The notes under the pieces were generated by a model, which worked only from the letters and a program-made list of their open reading frames with translations, did not search any database and was not told the origin of the DNA. 64,000 bases of DNA from assembly GCA_032718475.1 (NCBI GenBank), contig JAUCBJ010008877.1, forward strand, positions 1-64,000, written 5' to 3'. How positions within the stretch are numbered: position 1 is the first letter of the stretch; every line of letters begins with the position of its first letter. This DNA comes from Nemertoderma westbladi. Its lineage: Eukaryota; Xenacoelomorpha; Nemertodermatida; Nemertodermatidae. Shown in pieces: positions 1 through 11,200 of the stretch. The position numbers were made by a program, and so were the translations under genes.

Positions 1-419
1 CCCATACTGTATATCGGTCAGTCGGTATTTAAATCAAAACGGCATCCCGTATCAGTACATATATATTACATAATTACAATGCAACATTATTTTAATGATC
101 AAATTAATTATTATATGTATTATACTGTTATAAACAGGGATCGCACACGTACAGTCAGACAGTCAGACATCAGTAGTTACTTTTTGCGGTAGTGGTATAG
201 CTTTGCACTTTGCGGTAGCCTTACTGCCTTAGCGGTGTATACCAGTATACCGCGGTAGCGTAGTTGAGTTATAGCTGTATAGTTCATTCATACCCACAGA
301 CAGACAGACCCATACTGCCATACCTGTGGTATTTTCGTATGGCAAAAATAAGACTACTGTAAACTGTAACCTATTGTGTTATTGAGTTAATGTTTATTGA
401 CTAATTGTTTTGATTAGGT
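1..419. other. Unassigned sequence
   Basis: AT-rich and GTA-rich DNA with short AGTCAGACAG-like and GCGGTAG-like words. I see no reading frame with recognisable protein character, no RNA gene and no clear element end. Confidence 0.6.
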
Positions 420-665
420 TCACTGTGTCAAGTACAATGCACACATCTCTGCATCTCCAACCACTCAACCAGACACTATATAACATTGGAGTTGGAGGTG
501 TCTCATTCAGTCATTGGTTCCCCCAAGCTTGACACTAGAACAAAGCCGCCTCCGCTTTGCAGGACATCGCTTTAAGCCGTGAGGACCAGCCAGTGCATCT
601 CATGCAGTCATGGAGTGAATAAGCATGGTGGACAGCCCATGACTTTCTTGAGACGCATCTTTCTT
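420..665 (+). pseudogene. LINE ORF2 C-terminal scrap with microduplications
   Basis: This stretch aligns by eye to the reverse complement of about 17040-17285, where the LINE frame encodes the region after the reverse transcriptase (motifs RLRFAGHC and GGQPMTFLRR). Shared landmarks are GACACTATATAACATTGGA, CAAGCTTGACACTAGAACAAA, CCTCCGCTTTGCAGGACAT and GGTGGACAGCCCATGACTTT. Compared with the other copy it carries four short duplications (about 6-8 bp each) between 450 and 520, plus a later deletion, so the frame is destroyed. Homology ends near GACGCATCTT. It is a non-functional fragment of the same LINE family as the copy at 16894-18385. Confidence 0.8.
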
Positions 666-669
666 ACTG

Positions 670-836
670 TCTTAAAAATATCGCAAGTAAAATATCGCGA
701 GTGAAAATATCGCGAGTAAATATTTTTACTCCTGATAATTTTTGAACTCGCGATATTATTCAACACGCGATATTATTCAGTTATTCAACACGCGATATTT
801 TTACTCGCGATATTTTTCAAGTCTCGATATTTTTCA
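670..836. repeat. Inverted AAAATATCGCGAGTAAA repeats
   Basis: The motif AAAATATCGCGAGTAAA occurs in forward orientation at about 676-722 and in reverse orientation (ACTCGCGATATT) several times from about 748 to 836. The two sides could fold into a long imperfect hairpin rich in the palindrome TCGCGA. No coding content is seen. It may be a small foldback insertion next to the LINE scrap. Confidence 0.6.
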
Positions 837-1923
837 ATATAACCGCCCCATCCTGCCATCAACAAATACCCCCCAACCTCCATTGCATTCGGGATTGCAT
901 TCGGGTAGACCTATACAGCTATAAGAACTGCCTAAAAAATTAATATACTGTCTGACTGTAGAAAGTACCCCCTTACTGCCTTACGAAAACAATGTGTACA
1001 ATGGCCAAAAAACTAAATAATAACACATCAAAAAAACGCCATCAAAATGACCGAAAACTCTGAAAACAAATAAAAAAAACAATAGAAAATAATGCTAAAT
1101 AATGGCTGAAACCAATAATAAAAAGGCCTAACAAATATGAACGAATATGTACTCTGAGTCTGCTCTGCAGTACGGTACCGCAACAGCAGTGCTGTATGCA
1201 TATGCAGTATGTTACCAGAACCAGAACCACAGTACATAGTAGGCCTACATCTGTACATCTGTACATGTACTGCAGTACCCGGTACGGTACTGCAAAATAT
1301 TTACTTAAGAACAGTCTTACTAGAACCTGTCTGCCTGTATATTATATCACTGCTGCACTGTACAGCTGTAGGATACCGTAGTTGTGCCGAATATTCGGCA
1401 ACTGGCCAACTGCTGAACTGAAATTTTAAAATTCGGCCGGAACCGAATATGCTATATTCGGCAAAATTCGGTACCGGAACGAATAATTCGGTCGATCCCT
1501 ACTGGTACTGATGACCTACCTACCCCGTGACCGCTGACCGGTTCACAAACACAACACAGGCCTAACAAGCACATACCTTTGTACGTGTACCGGTACCTGC
1601 CCACAGAGTGCTGGTCTGCTGGAGTGTTCTCAGTAATCACGCAATGCATGATGGGATATTTCCCATGATGCATTGTGTTGCTGTGTTGTGTGTAATAAGT
1701 GCGGATATGACAGTGGGCAAATGTGTAGGCCTACAACACGCACATTTCACTCAATGAGTATAAATAGTTACTGTGTTTTTAGTGTGGAAATTGTGCGGTA
1801 TTTTCGCCTGATGATGCCCTTCAAAATAAATGCGTCAATCCCACATTAATTACACACTTATCCACATAATTTACGCATTCCGCGTGCGATCCGCATGCGT
1901 TCCGCACTTTCTTGACACACTGG
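837..1923. other. Unassigned, GTAC/CCGG-rich filler
   Basis: Rich in GTACTGCAGTAC and GTACCGGTAC words. About 1385-1500 has repeated TTCGG and CCGGAACCGAATA words that resemble a simple-sequence-rich transposon end; a comparable CCGGAGCCGGAACCGG block lies at 43695-43790. No credible gene is visible. Confidence 0.4.
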
Positions 1924-2180
1924 GATGTATGCGAACGTAGATCCTATCTGGGTGAACTTAGATCCTACCTAGGTGAACTTAGATCCCACCTAGGTGAACT
2001 TAGATCCCTGACTAGATGAACTTAGATCCCAGTTTATGCTATTAAAAGCTTTTGGTAATCATCAAGCTAATCGCGAAGCGAAATTAGATCCCACGTTAAA
2101 GCAAAGCGAACTTAGATCTTAGGTGAACTTAGATCCCAATTTAAACAAATAGAGGAGAAGCGAACTTAGATCCCATGTGT
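1924..2180. repeat. 21-bp tandem array (GAACTTAGATCC)
   Basis: Tandem, partly degenerate units of about 21 bp with core GTGAACTTAGATCCCACCTAG. Four near-identical units run from 1930 to 2030, followed by scattered degenerate cores to 2180. Copy 2 near 62205-62520 has additional upstream units. Confidence 0.8.
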
Positions 2181-2344
2181 ACTGTACGCTTAAAGTACAG
2201 TAGTTGCGATCCCGAGTGACTCACCAACCAACTACAATTTGCCAATTTATAGCTAAATTCGTTGCAATGTATTATTGTGGCTAAGTTCGCTTCCCTTGAA
2301 GCGCGTGATAATATTTACAGTAAGGTCTGCGGCTAGCCTATGGG

Positions 2345-3005
2345 AATGATATTTCACTTCTAAGCTGATTTGTTAACTAGTCTGGGACTTCGAGTAGCAC
2401 GTGAACAACTAAACTGACTGGTTAACTAGTATGGTACTTCAAGCAACACTTGAACAACTATGCTGACTGGTTAACTGGTCTAGGACTTCGAGCAGCACGT
2501 GAACAAATAAACTGGCTGGTTACATAGTCTGGGACTTCGAGCAGCACGTGAACAACTAAACCAGCACGTTAACTAGTCTGGAGCTTCGAGCAGCACGTAA
2601 ACAACTAAACTGACTGGTTAACTAGTCTGGGACTTCCAGTAGCACGTGATCAACTAAGCTGACTGGTTAACAAGTCTGGGACTTCGAGCAGCACTTGAAC
2701 AACTAAGCTGACTGGTTAACAAGTCTGGGACTTCGAGAAAAATTGCAAATTGAGGAGGGGGGGGGGGGGCGATGTACCAGACTAGTTAACCAGACATGTA
2801 CACTAGTTAACCAGTCAGCTTAGTTGTTCACGTGCTGTTCGAATTCCCAGACTTGTGAACCAGTCAGCTTTAATTGTTCACGTGCTACTCCAAGTCCCAG
2901 ACTAGTTAACCAGTCAGCTTAGTTGTTCACGTGCTGCTCGAAGCCCCAGACTTGTTAACCACTCAGCTTAGTTTTTCACGTGCCGCTCGAAGCCCCAGAC
3001 TAATT
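2345..3005. repeat. Inverted minisatellite with CACGTG cores
   Basis: The left half (2345-2745) has about seven forward units of about 60 bp containing ACTTCGAGCAGCACGTGAAC and CTGACTGGTTAACTAGTCTGG. After a poly(G) run (2753-2769), the right half (2775-3005) has about four units of the same sequence in reverse orientation. The whole could form a cruciform or long hairpin. Most units keep the palindrome CACGTG (or CACTTG) and GTTAAC. The same structure is at about 62700-63300. Confidence 0.85.
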
Positions 3006-3309
3006 AACCTTCTATCTCCCAGTGTTCCCAATTGAGAGCATTTTTTTAAATTCAAGTGGAGGAAATTTAATTGGCTTATACTGTATTACTTTTTTTAATG
3101 TTAATATGTTTAGGAAGAGTGGAATATTGTTTTTTATTTTCAACTTCAAGTGTTTTCAAACTTCAAGTTGTTCTTTTGGCATGCCAATTTTGCCAATTCT
3201 CATTTTTTTCGATTTTTGGGACATGCAAACAATAGTGGTCAAAAACGTTACAAATTTGATATTCCAAACCTGTGGCGACAATAAAATTAGACTTTTAAAT
3301 AATACAGTC

Positions 3310-3925
3310 CCAAACCCAATAAGCATTAACTTGGTCATTTTGGCGGCCAAAATGACCGAAATGGCCAAATATAAATTGCGGCATTCATGATAGGAACTTC
3401 TGAGGCAAGTTGGCTTGTCAATCACAGCCAGTGAATAGAGGCAGAGTGTAAGTAAAGCCCAGGAAGTTGGCAGATAGAAAAAGGCTTCACCGGACATTCC
3501 CCCCCCCAACCCCCCACCCGGACAGTTCCGTTCTGTTCGAGTAGGTCGATTACACTGTATTGTTTGCTAATCTTTAAACTATTAATTAGATGACCTATAT
3601 ATTCCATCCCCCGAATGATATATTGTTTTGTTTACTAGAGTTATAATAATTAATAGTTTTAATTATGAGCATTATTATCTAATTGTTTTCTTCAAATTGA
3701 TGCAGATGGGGTTGACTATTATTGATGCAATCAAAATTTATACCTCTCCAGGGGAAAATCGACATGCGTCGACCTGTATTCTGTGTTCAGCATTAATGCA
3801 TGTTAAATCGCTTCGCCAAAACGACCAAGTAGCCCATAGGAATACACTACATTTTTTTTGGCGATTTTGGTCATTTTGGCCGCCAAAACGACCAAGTTAA
3901 TGCTTATTGGGATTGGGAATGTATG
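3310..3925. repeat. Inverted repeat with GGTCATTTTGGC palindrome
   Basis: The segment at about 3310-3365 reappears inverted at about 3860-3925; shared text includes CCCAATAAGCATTAACTTGG. Inside the left arm, 3333-3357 is a palindrome with two perfect 12-bp arms (GGTCATTTTGGC and its complement) around one central G. The spacer of about 500 bp contains only AT-rich filler and short chance reading frames. Confidence 0.7.
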
Positions 3926-4115
3926 ACATTATTATTTGAAAAAAAAAAATCAGAAAAACGACCATCTTGTGCCAAATTACTCCCTTTAAGGGGGGGGGGG
4001 GGGGGGGGGGTACACCAATTTCGAACAACTCTTCGATTTATCACTCTCAGCGTTTCAAAATTGTTTGGTTTCGGCTAAAATTTTGAATATACAGTACAGT
4101 AGGTGCCTAAGATGC
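3926..4115. other. Poly(G) tract and unassigned flank
   Basis: Contains a run of about 20 G near 3990-4010, flanked by AT-rich sequence. Nothing else is identifiable. Confidence 0.6.
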
Positions 4116-4124
4116 TATTCTACA

Positions 4125-5332
4125 GGATAGTACTCTACACGAATCTGGACCGAACTGGACCGAACTGAACCGAACTGGATCGAAAGAGAGGCGAACTGGA
4201 CCGAACTGGACCGCCAAATGAAAGATAATGCAAAAACAACCACCCATGCAGACAAGTGAAAATAAATATTGAAATAAATATTGTTATTTCATCCATTGTA
4301 AATAAAATAGCGTATAAGATGCCGCTAAATTAAGATTACTTCTTCTAACATTGATGTTGCACTGCTTTCACCAGTACCGGTACCAGTCCCACATCTGCAT
4401 GTCTGTAGATTGCAGTATTTTGTGCACCGGCTGACCGGTAGTTCAAAAGTTGTGTTCAATGACATGTAGAGAGACCTACCACATAATACTGCAATATACT
4501 GATATACATACGTAACATTATTATCTTTACCATCTTTATTTTTTAAAATTAATCTCACTTAGCAGCTTAGTACTGTAGTACAGTAGTATCTCTGCACCTA
4601 GCAGCCTAGACGTATATACTGGTTGGAGTAATTCAGTACCGGTTGCCGGTAGGCCTACTTATTTGAATTTCTGCTTGTTTGGTTAAGGGCCAAATTATGT
4701 TTAATGCAATGTAACGGATATTGAACAATGCAGCAATGACAGACGGTACCGGTAGCCGAAGTACCAAGGAATTAATAAACTTTATTTTGCAACTCAAGTC
4801 CAAGTAGTGGCGGTAGTCCGGAGCAACTAGGCCTATCGGGAAATACGGTTGGCGAATATGGTGGGCGGTCGCCCAGACTACAAAACATGAATTATAATAA
4901 AAAGTTTAATTTTAAAAAATAAAGATGGTAAAGATAATAATGTTACGTATGTATATCAGTATATTGCAGTATTATGTGGTAGGTCTCTCTACATGTCATT
5001 AACACAACTTTTGAACTACCGGTCAGCCGGTGCACAAAATACTGCAATCTACAGACATGCAGATGTGGGACTGGTACCGGTACTGGTGAAAGCAGTGCAA
5101 CATCAATGTTAGAAGAAGTAATCTTAATTTAGCGGCATCTTATACGCTATTTTATTTACAATGGATGAAATAACAATATTTATTTCAATATTTATTTTCA
5201 CTTGTCTGCATGGGTGGTTGTTTTTGCATTATCTTTCATTTGGCGGTCCAGTTCGGTCCAGTTCGCCTCTCTTTCGATCCAGTTCGGTTCAGTTCGGTCC
5301 AGTTCGGTCCAGATTCGTGTAGAGTACTATCC
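4125..5332. mobile_element. Mutator-like foldback element, non-autonomous
   Basis: Two inverted arms of about 430 bp (4125-about 4556 and about 4912-5332) are nearly identical; both begin GGATAGTACTCTACACG when read inward. The nonanucleotide TATTCTACA lies directly outside each end (4116-4124 and 5333-5341), a 9-bp target site duplication. Long terminal inverted repeats plus a 9-bp duplication are the known signature of Mutator-like elements. The inner ends are tandem CGAACTGGACC words. The central 355 bp has no transposase. Similarity of the arms suggests recent origin or ongoing correction. Confidence 0.8.
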
Positions 5333-5509
5333 TATTCTACATGCCAGGTCAGTACCATTTAATATTAGTTAATACTAGTTATCAATAAAAAAAACTTGGT
5401 TGCGCTTAAAACCCTAAGGCTTTTACAGTTTTGAATCTAATCACATGAAAGTTTTTTTTATATGATATATCAAAGATGGGGCAACATAACTATCAGGCGA
5501 AATTTTGTG

Positions 5510-5690
5510 AAAATAATTCTGCACCGCAGAATTATTTACGTTACGGTAATACGCAAATTATTTTTTTCGGAATTCAGAAACGTAACGTAATTTCGAATTT
5601 ATTCCGAAATGTAATAGCGTAACGTAAAAAGTTCAGTTTTTCAAACGTAACGTAACGTAACGTACAGTATAACATCCTTGATCAGTTGTT
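5510..5690. repeat. CGTAA-rich simple repeat
   Basis: Dense AACGTAACGTAA words between 5535 and 5670, typical of cryptically simple sequence. No coding evidence. Confidence 0.6.
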
Positions 5691-5699
5691 TAAAACAAG

Positions 5700-6110
5700 T
5701 GTGACGGTACTGTATGAAGGTTAAAAGAACAGGTTTCAGAGGCATGCTTTTCTAACCACAACAATAAAAGATCACTTTACCAATTGAGGGAAAGGAGCAG
5801 GTTACATAGACGGCAATTTCTAACCAAAACAATAAATGATAACATTACCAAGTGAGTGAAAGGAACAGATTACAGAGGCAGGCTTTACAAACCAAAACAA
5901 TTAACAGAAGCAGGCTTTTCTAAAACAATAAACGGTCACTTTATCAAAAGAGGGAAAGGAACAGGTTGCAGAGGCGGGATTTTCTAACCCATCCAAAACA
6001 ATATACGATCACTTAATTAATTAAAAGAAAAGATAAGGTTACAGGCGGGCTTTTCTAACCAAAACAATAAACGATTATTTAACAATTTAGGAAATGGATT
6101 ATTTTACGGC
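5700..6110. repeat. Degenerate minisatellite, about 75-bp units
   Basis: Five to six diverged units share GGAAAGGAACAGGTTACAGA, GGCTTTTCTAACC and AAAACAATAAACGATCACTT. One related unit occurs inverted at about 20727-20780, inside the 6.3-kb inverted-repeat element, so this sequence may come from a dispersed element rather than a local satellite. Confidence 0.7.
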
Positions 6111-8256
6111 GGCATGATTTTATGTATATTTGTAAATATCCTTTATTGGGACAACCTCTTTCATCCGGTCTTTTTAGCTAAATACGGCCCGATGGGACTA
6201 TCCAAGTTGGAACGAGTAGTTTTTTCTACCACATACTGTCGGAGTTTGTGGACTGATCTGTTCTGTTGGAACTGGTGGTGCGGCTATCCGTAATACTGTA
6301 GTACACAGACAGTAGATACATTATAAACTGATAAATGTGAAAGGTACAGTAAAGCCTGTTTGGCCTATTAATTATTTGAAATATATTTCGATAACTATTT
6401 AAAAGGTAGGCTACAGTATCGGTACTGAAGTTAGTTAATTAATTACCATCATTCTGTCATCACAAGATCAGTACCTAATGTACAGTAGTATAATACAGTA
6501 TTATTCTTTTTAAGGGGGGACTCCCCCACCCCCCCCCCCCCCCCCCCATGAACACTTTTTTAAAATGTTTACAATTTCTACTGAAATTAAAATATTTTGA
6601 TTTTATACAGTATGGGATGTTAAAATATGGCTAAACATTTGTTTTTTCGAAAAATTTTCAAATTTCAAGTCGCCTTCTAGCGGCCATTGAATGAAACAAT
6701 ATTTGCGGTTAAGATGCTACTAGTCATTCAATTTTAGGTGAAATTAAAACTTTGATTTAGCCATTTCTTAAAATTAATTAATATTTGGCAAAATTTAAAC
6801 AAATTTTTGGCTTTAATCTGAAAAATTGGCTGTAAAAACAGAAATATGAACTAATAACTTTTAAAGAACACCCGAATCCCTTTCGAATGAGCCAATAATA
6901 AAAAAATTGGTTAAAAAATGGCGGAGGGGTAGTAATTTTAAAAATGAAAAATGTCATTCCAAGATAATTGTTAAGACGAACGGCCTCCCAAAGTAGACTC
7001 CACGGGGAAATTAGTTTTTTAGCCTGATATTTATACTATTTATTTAATGCATTATTTTTAACGTGATTTGCTTTGTGTCCTATCTATTTGGTGTACTATT
7101 TTTTAGCTTGCAATTTATCCTATGAAATCTATGCGGTGTATTATTTCGGCTTATAATTTATTTATGTCTTTAATTATTATTTTTAACGTGATTTGCTTTG
7201 TGTCCTATCTATTTGGTGTACTATTTTTTAGCTTGCAATTTATCCTATGAAATCTATGCGGTGTATTATTTCGGCTTATAATCTATTTATGTCTTTAATT
7301 ATTTATTTAGTGTATTATTTTTGGCGTACAATCTATAATGTTGATCTATTTGCTGGGTGATTATTTTCGGCTTAGGGCTTGTTCTGTATTGATTTTGTTG
7401 GTGTGCGTACTTGTATATTGGCTGTGACGACATCTATTGGGTTATGATTTTCATTGGTGGGCCGCGAGTTGATCATTGGGTTTATTTTTAGCTCGGTTAT
7501 TATTGGTATGTACCTTTATACCTCGCCTGGGGCGGGCTCGGGTATTGCGTGGGGTGGGCGTACTTAGCTGCTATACCGGTATTGGATATGTAAACACGAT
7601 TGGCTTCTGTAAAGTTGTAGGATAATATGTGGCCATTATTGCTTTTGTAAGTTTTGATTGGAGGATTCCTTTCGGGAGAGGGGGGGTGTATTCAAGGCTT
7701 GGCTTTGTGACATTATTGCTTTGAATGTTGTAGCTAATAATAGCCTAGATTAGGATGGTTGAAGTTTGTGTTACTCTATTGTTGCAAGGGTCAAACTGAT
7801 TACAGCTCGTTTGCTTGTCTGCCCGTTGAGGTAATGTGCAGTTTGTTCGGTAATCTGTTAACACCTTTTATATTGGTTGAGTTTTGGTATATAAACTATA
7901 GTTATGGGATTCATTAGTCAGTAGCCTACGAACCCCAGCCAACTGTCACGCCATTTAATTAATGTTTTTTTTCTTTTGGTCCTGGCCTGGTAATTTTATT
8001 ATTATTATTAATGCAATTTTGCTAAATTTTACTGTCTGATTGAAATTAAATAAAAATTAAACCTACACTGAACGTATTTAACTATTTTTCTTTATGTTTT
8101 CGTCATGGTGAAAACGAATCACGGGCTCGCCGATCTCTAGATCAAGGAAGGAAACCATCCGGATAACCCCCCCCCCCCCCCCTACCCCTCTCGTATAGGC
8201 ATACTCTTTAAAAAAGGGCAAGCACATACCAGGCTACCGCACTCCCCACACACTCC
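6111..8256. other. Non-coding stretch upstream of BEL/Pao copy A
   Basis: No credible gene. It includes a poly(C) block near 6528-6547, a tandem duplication at 7051-7300, and a poly(C) run at 8168-8182 just before the BEL/Pao frame. It may contain the 5' LTR and leader of the BEL/Pao element, but no second LTR is present in the window for comparison, so LTR limits cannot be set. Confidence 0.5.
7051..7300. repeat. 125-bp tandem duplication
   Basis: Two near-identical units (7051-7175 and 7176-7300), each beginning ATTATTTTTAACGTGATTTG. Non-coding. They may lie within the leader or LTR of BEL/Pao copy A. Confidence 0.85.
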
Positions 8257-11200
8257 ATGAACCTTATAGGGAATCGAAGGCAACCACACGCTGGCCTGGT
8301 AGATAGTCTGCACACACCCCCTTTTTACATTCGAACCGGATACTACCGAACTATGGATGACACCATCCGTGGGGATTCTGGCAATACGGAACCGGCGATC
8401 AACGATACCCGAGACGGGCGCAGTCGAGCATCCTCCCACACCGGTAGCGCTAAAACCACGGCGAGTTCGGCGGCACGACTTGCCAAACATGGAGCTCGGA
8501 TGATCGGCTTCCGAGTTCAAGCCGAACGGGAATGGATCCGTAAGGAACAGTTGAGGGCAATAAAGGAACGAGGATGGATACATCAGGAACAGGAACGTAA
8601 ACTGGAAGAATTGAGGATCTCCGAAGAACGTAAACTGGAAGAATTGAGGATCTCCGAGGAACGTAAACTGGAAGAATTGAGGATCTCCGATGAACGCGGG
8701 CTGGAAAAACTGATACGAGAGGCTGCTGAGGTGGAATTCGAAGCGCGACTCTGGGAGGAAGAAGCTAAGGAGGACTGCGAGGAAGGACTCTCGGGCAGGC
8801 TTCGGGAGTTCGACGGTGAGTTGGATCCAGGAACTGAGGATGCCAGACCGTGTCACGGTGGCGCGGTCAGGGGTGAAGGGACGGACGGACCTGAATCATT
8901 CGGGTTCACCGTCTCGCCTCAGGGAAACACGGAACGGTGGGCGACAACAGATAACTCGGGTGTCACACAGGTACGGGCGGTCATGGGGTCGGAGAGTGTA
9001 CCGGTACGTACACAACGCGGCTCCCAGCCAATGGCTTCATCCTCCCCAAGGCCGGAACCGAAATCGGAGGAAGAAGGACGCGAGATTCGGGGTGCGGCAC
9101 AACGTCAGGGTGGTGTTGTGGCAACCCCGGTCGTAACGGACTATGGTCGGGATGCGGTGCAATGTCAGGGTGGCATTGCACAAGTCCCGGTCGTAACGGG
9201 CCATGGCTGGGATGCGGCACGGCGCCACGGTGGTGTTGTGGAAATCCCGGCTGTGTCGGACGACAACAACCTTCGGGCGGATCGGAAACCCTTGGGTTTA
9301 TTCGGGAACTCTCGGACTGTGACAGAGGTTAAGCCGAGGGATGTGGGGGCCGCCTACAACCTTCCGCCTATAAAACCTTCGGCTCGATCAATGGACGACG
9401 GGGCGCCAGAGGATTACAGGCGACTAGACGCCCACGCACAACCCTTTATCCCCAGGGATCGGACTCCCCATTCTTCCGCGGATCCCTGGGTAGGGTCGGT
9501 CGATTCGTGGATTGACGAACTCATCCCCGGAATGGAAACTGTAGTTCGGGGTGGCGAAGGAGCACAGAGTCTGGAGGTGGCGCTAATGCGACTCAGGGAC
9601 GAACGGGGCGCGCCGGAGGTGCGGCTGCTGCGGTTCGACGGGAACCCGATTCAGTGGCCGCAGTTCATCGAGCGGTTTTACGAGCTCGTACACCGTCGTG
9701 TACATTATACGGATGCTCGTCGCCTCGCGCTGCTTCAAGGGCAACTCGATGGGACGGCCAAGGATACCGTTGCGGGGTACGGTTGCAGCGGTGGAGCTTA
9801 CGCCCAGGTGCTCCAGACTCTTAAATGGCAGTTCGCGCACCCGTCACTCGTCTCCCGGGTCTTTATAAACTCTATCGCGGAGGGGAAACAGATCCCCGCG
9901 CGGGACAAGGTGGCATTGAGACAGTTCCATACGAATATAACTCTGTGTATTTATACACTACGGGCCATGGGTAATCTCGCGGACATATACTCTGTGGAAA
10001 CGCTGCGGCGGGTCTATATGCGGCTGCCCGATCACCTGCAATGGAAGTGGCAGCAGCATTGCGTAAATATCAGAGAGGGTTCCGGTCGCGGAACACCGGA
10101 AGACCCATCGCTGATACACCTGGAGGCATGGTTGGGTCGCTGTGTGCGAGCGCTGTTCGAGCCAACCACGACAGACTTAAGCGAGTTTACCAACTACAGC
10201 TCCGGGATCGGGAAGCCACGGTTCGTAAAGCCGAGAGAAGAAACCTTGGCTAAACGCGCGGTAGCGCTTGTCTCTGGGGACGTGAGGAAGGGGACGAGAT
10301 CGGAGAACCTGAACTCGGTTAGCCATTCGGTATCCTGCCGCTCTACGGACTGTTGCGTCCTCTGTCAGGGGGATCACACAACGAGAAACTGTGAGAACTT
10401 TAAGGGTCTAACGACGAAGCAACAAATGGATAAAGTCCACGTACTCGAACTCTGTTTTAAGTGTTTGGAAGCGGGCCATCGGGGCGGCGACTGCCCGAAG
10501 CCGGTACCGTGCGACGCAGGGGGTTGCGAACGGCGGCATCATCCCCTCTTACACACGGCCTTCAACGAACTAAACTCGAGGATCGGCGGTGGGATAACGG
10601 GAATCGGGAAAGAGAGATCCGGTTACTCGGCGGCTACGGCGGATTGCGACGTGGTATCGGACGACCACGCGACGGGGTGGGAGGAGGACGGCGGCATTCT
10701 CCTCCCTATTGTACCGTGCCGGCTTTATGGGAAAGGAGGGGCGATGGTAGAGGGCGTCGTCATGCTGGATCCGTGTAGCGAACTGACTTTGATTGTCGAC
10801 GAGGTCGCGAATAAACTCAGGTTGGGGGGTGAACGGCGCACATTAACGATAGGGAATGTCGAACGGGATGGGCCGCAATGGGAGGCGCGGAGGGTGGCTT
10901 TCGGTATTGGGCCGCGGGATGGGAGCCACAAGGCTGTGGAAGTGGGCGAGGCGTGGACTATCTCCGTTATAAATGTACCGAGGCGCCGTATGTCATGCGA
11001 TAACCTCACAACATCGTATCCTCATCTCGTCGGTATACCAATACCGACAGATGTGGATTACTCGCGGGTTATAGCACTCATTGGCGCCAACGTACCTGAG
11101 ATAGTCTGCCCCTTAGAGGTAAAACGGGGGGACCCGGGACAGCCTTATGCACTACGGACTCTGTGCGGCTGGACGGTATGGGGGCCGGTGGGCGCTGGTA

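Larger units (their letters stand above)
1924..3600. repeat. 1.7-kb dispersed repeat family A, copy 1
   Basis: This block recurs in the same orientation at about 62263-63830 with high identity over its length, starting in both places at TGTATGCGAACGTAGATCC. In order it holds a 21-bp tandem array, a single-copy linker, a large inverted minisatellite, and an AT-rich segment with a near-perfect palindrome. Copy 2 has an extra segment of about 130 bp after GTTCGAGTAGG (near 63827) that copy 1 lacks. No protein is encoded. It is likely a non-autonomous mobile or satellite-like family; its true ends were not determined. Confidence 0.75.

Noticed and set aside
1028-1673. Several 60-76-codon frames on both strands
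   Set aside because: Overlapping in all frames, driven by GTAC-rich simple sequence.
2345-2745. CRISPR-like array
   Set aside because: Units are contiguous tandem repeats without unique spacers, and the DNA is eukaryotic.
8182-8856. Minus-strand frame with FLGDPQFFQFTF repeats
   Set aside because: Antisense of the RKLEELRISEE coding repeats in BEL/Pao copy A.
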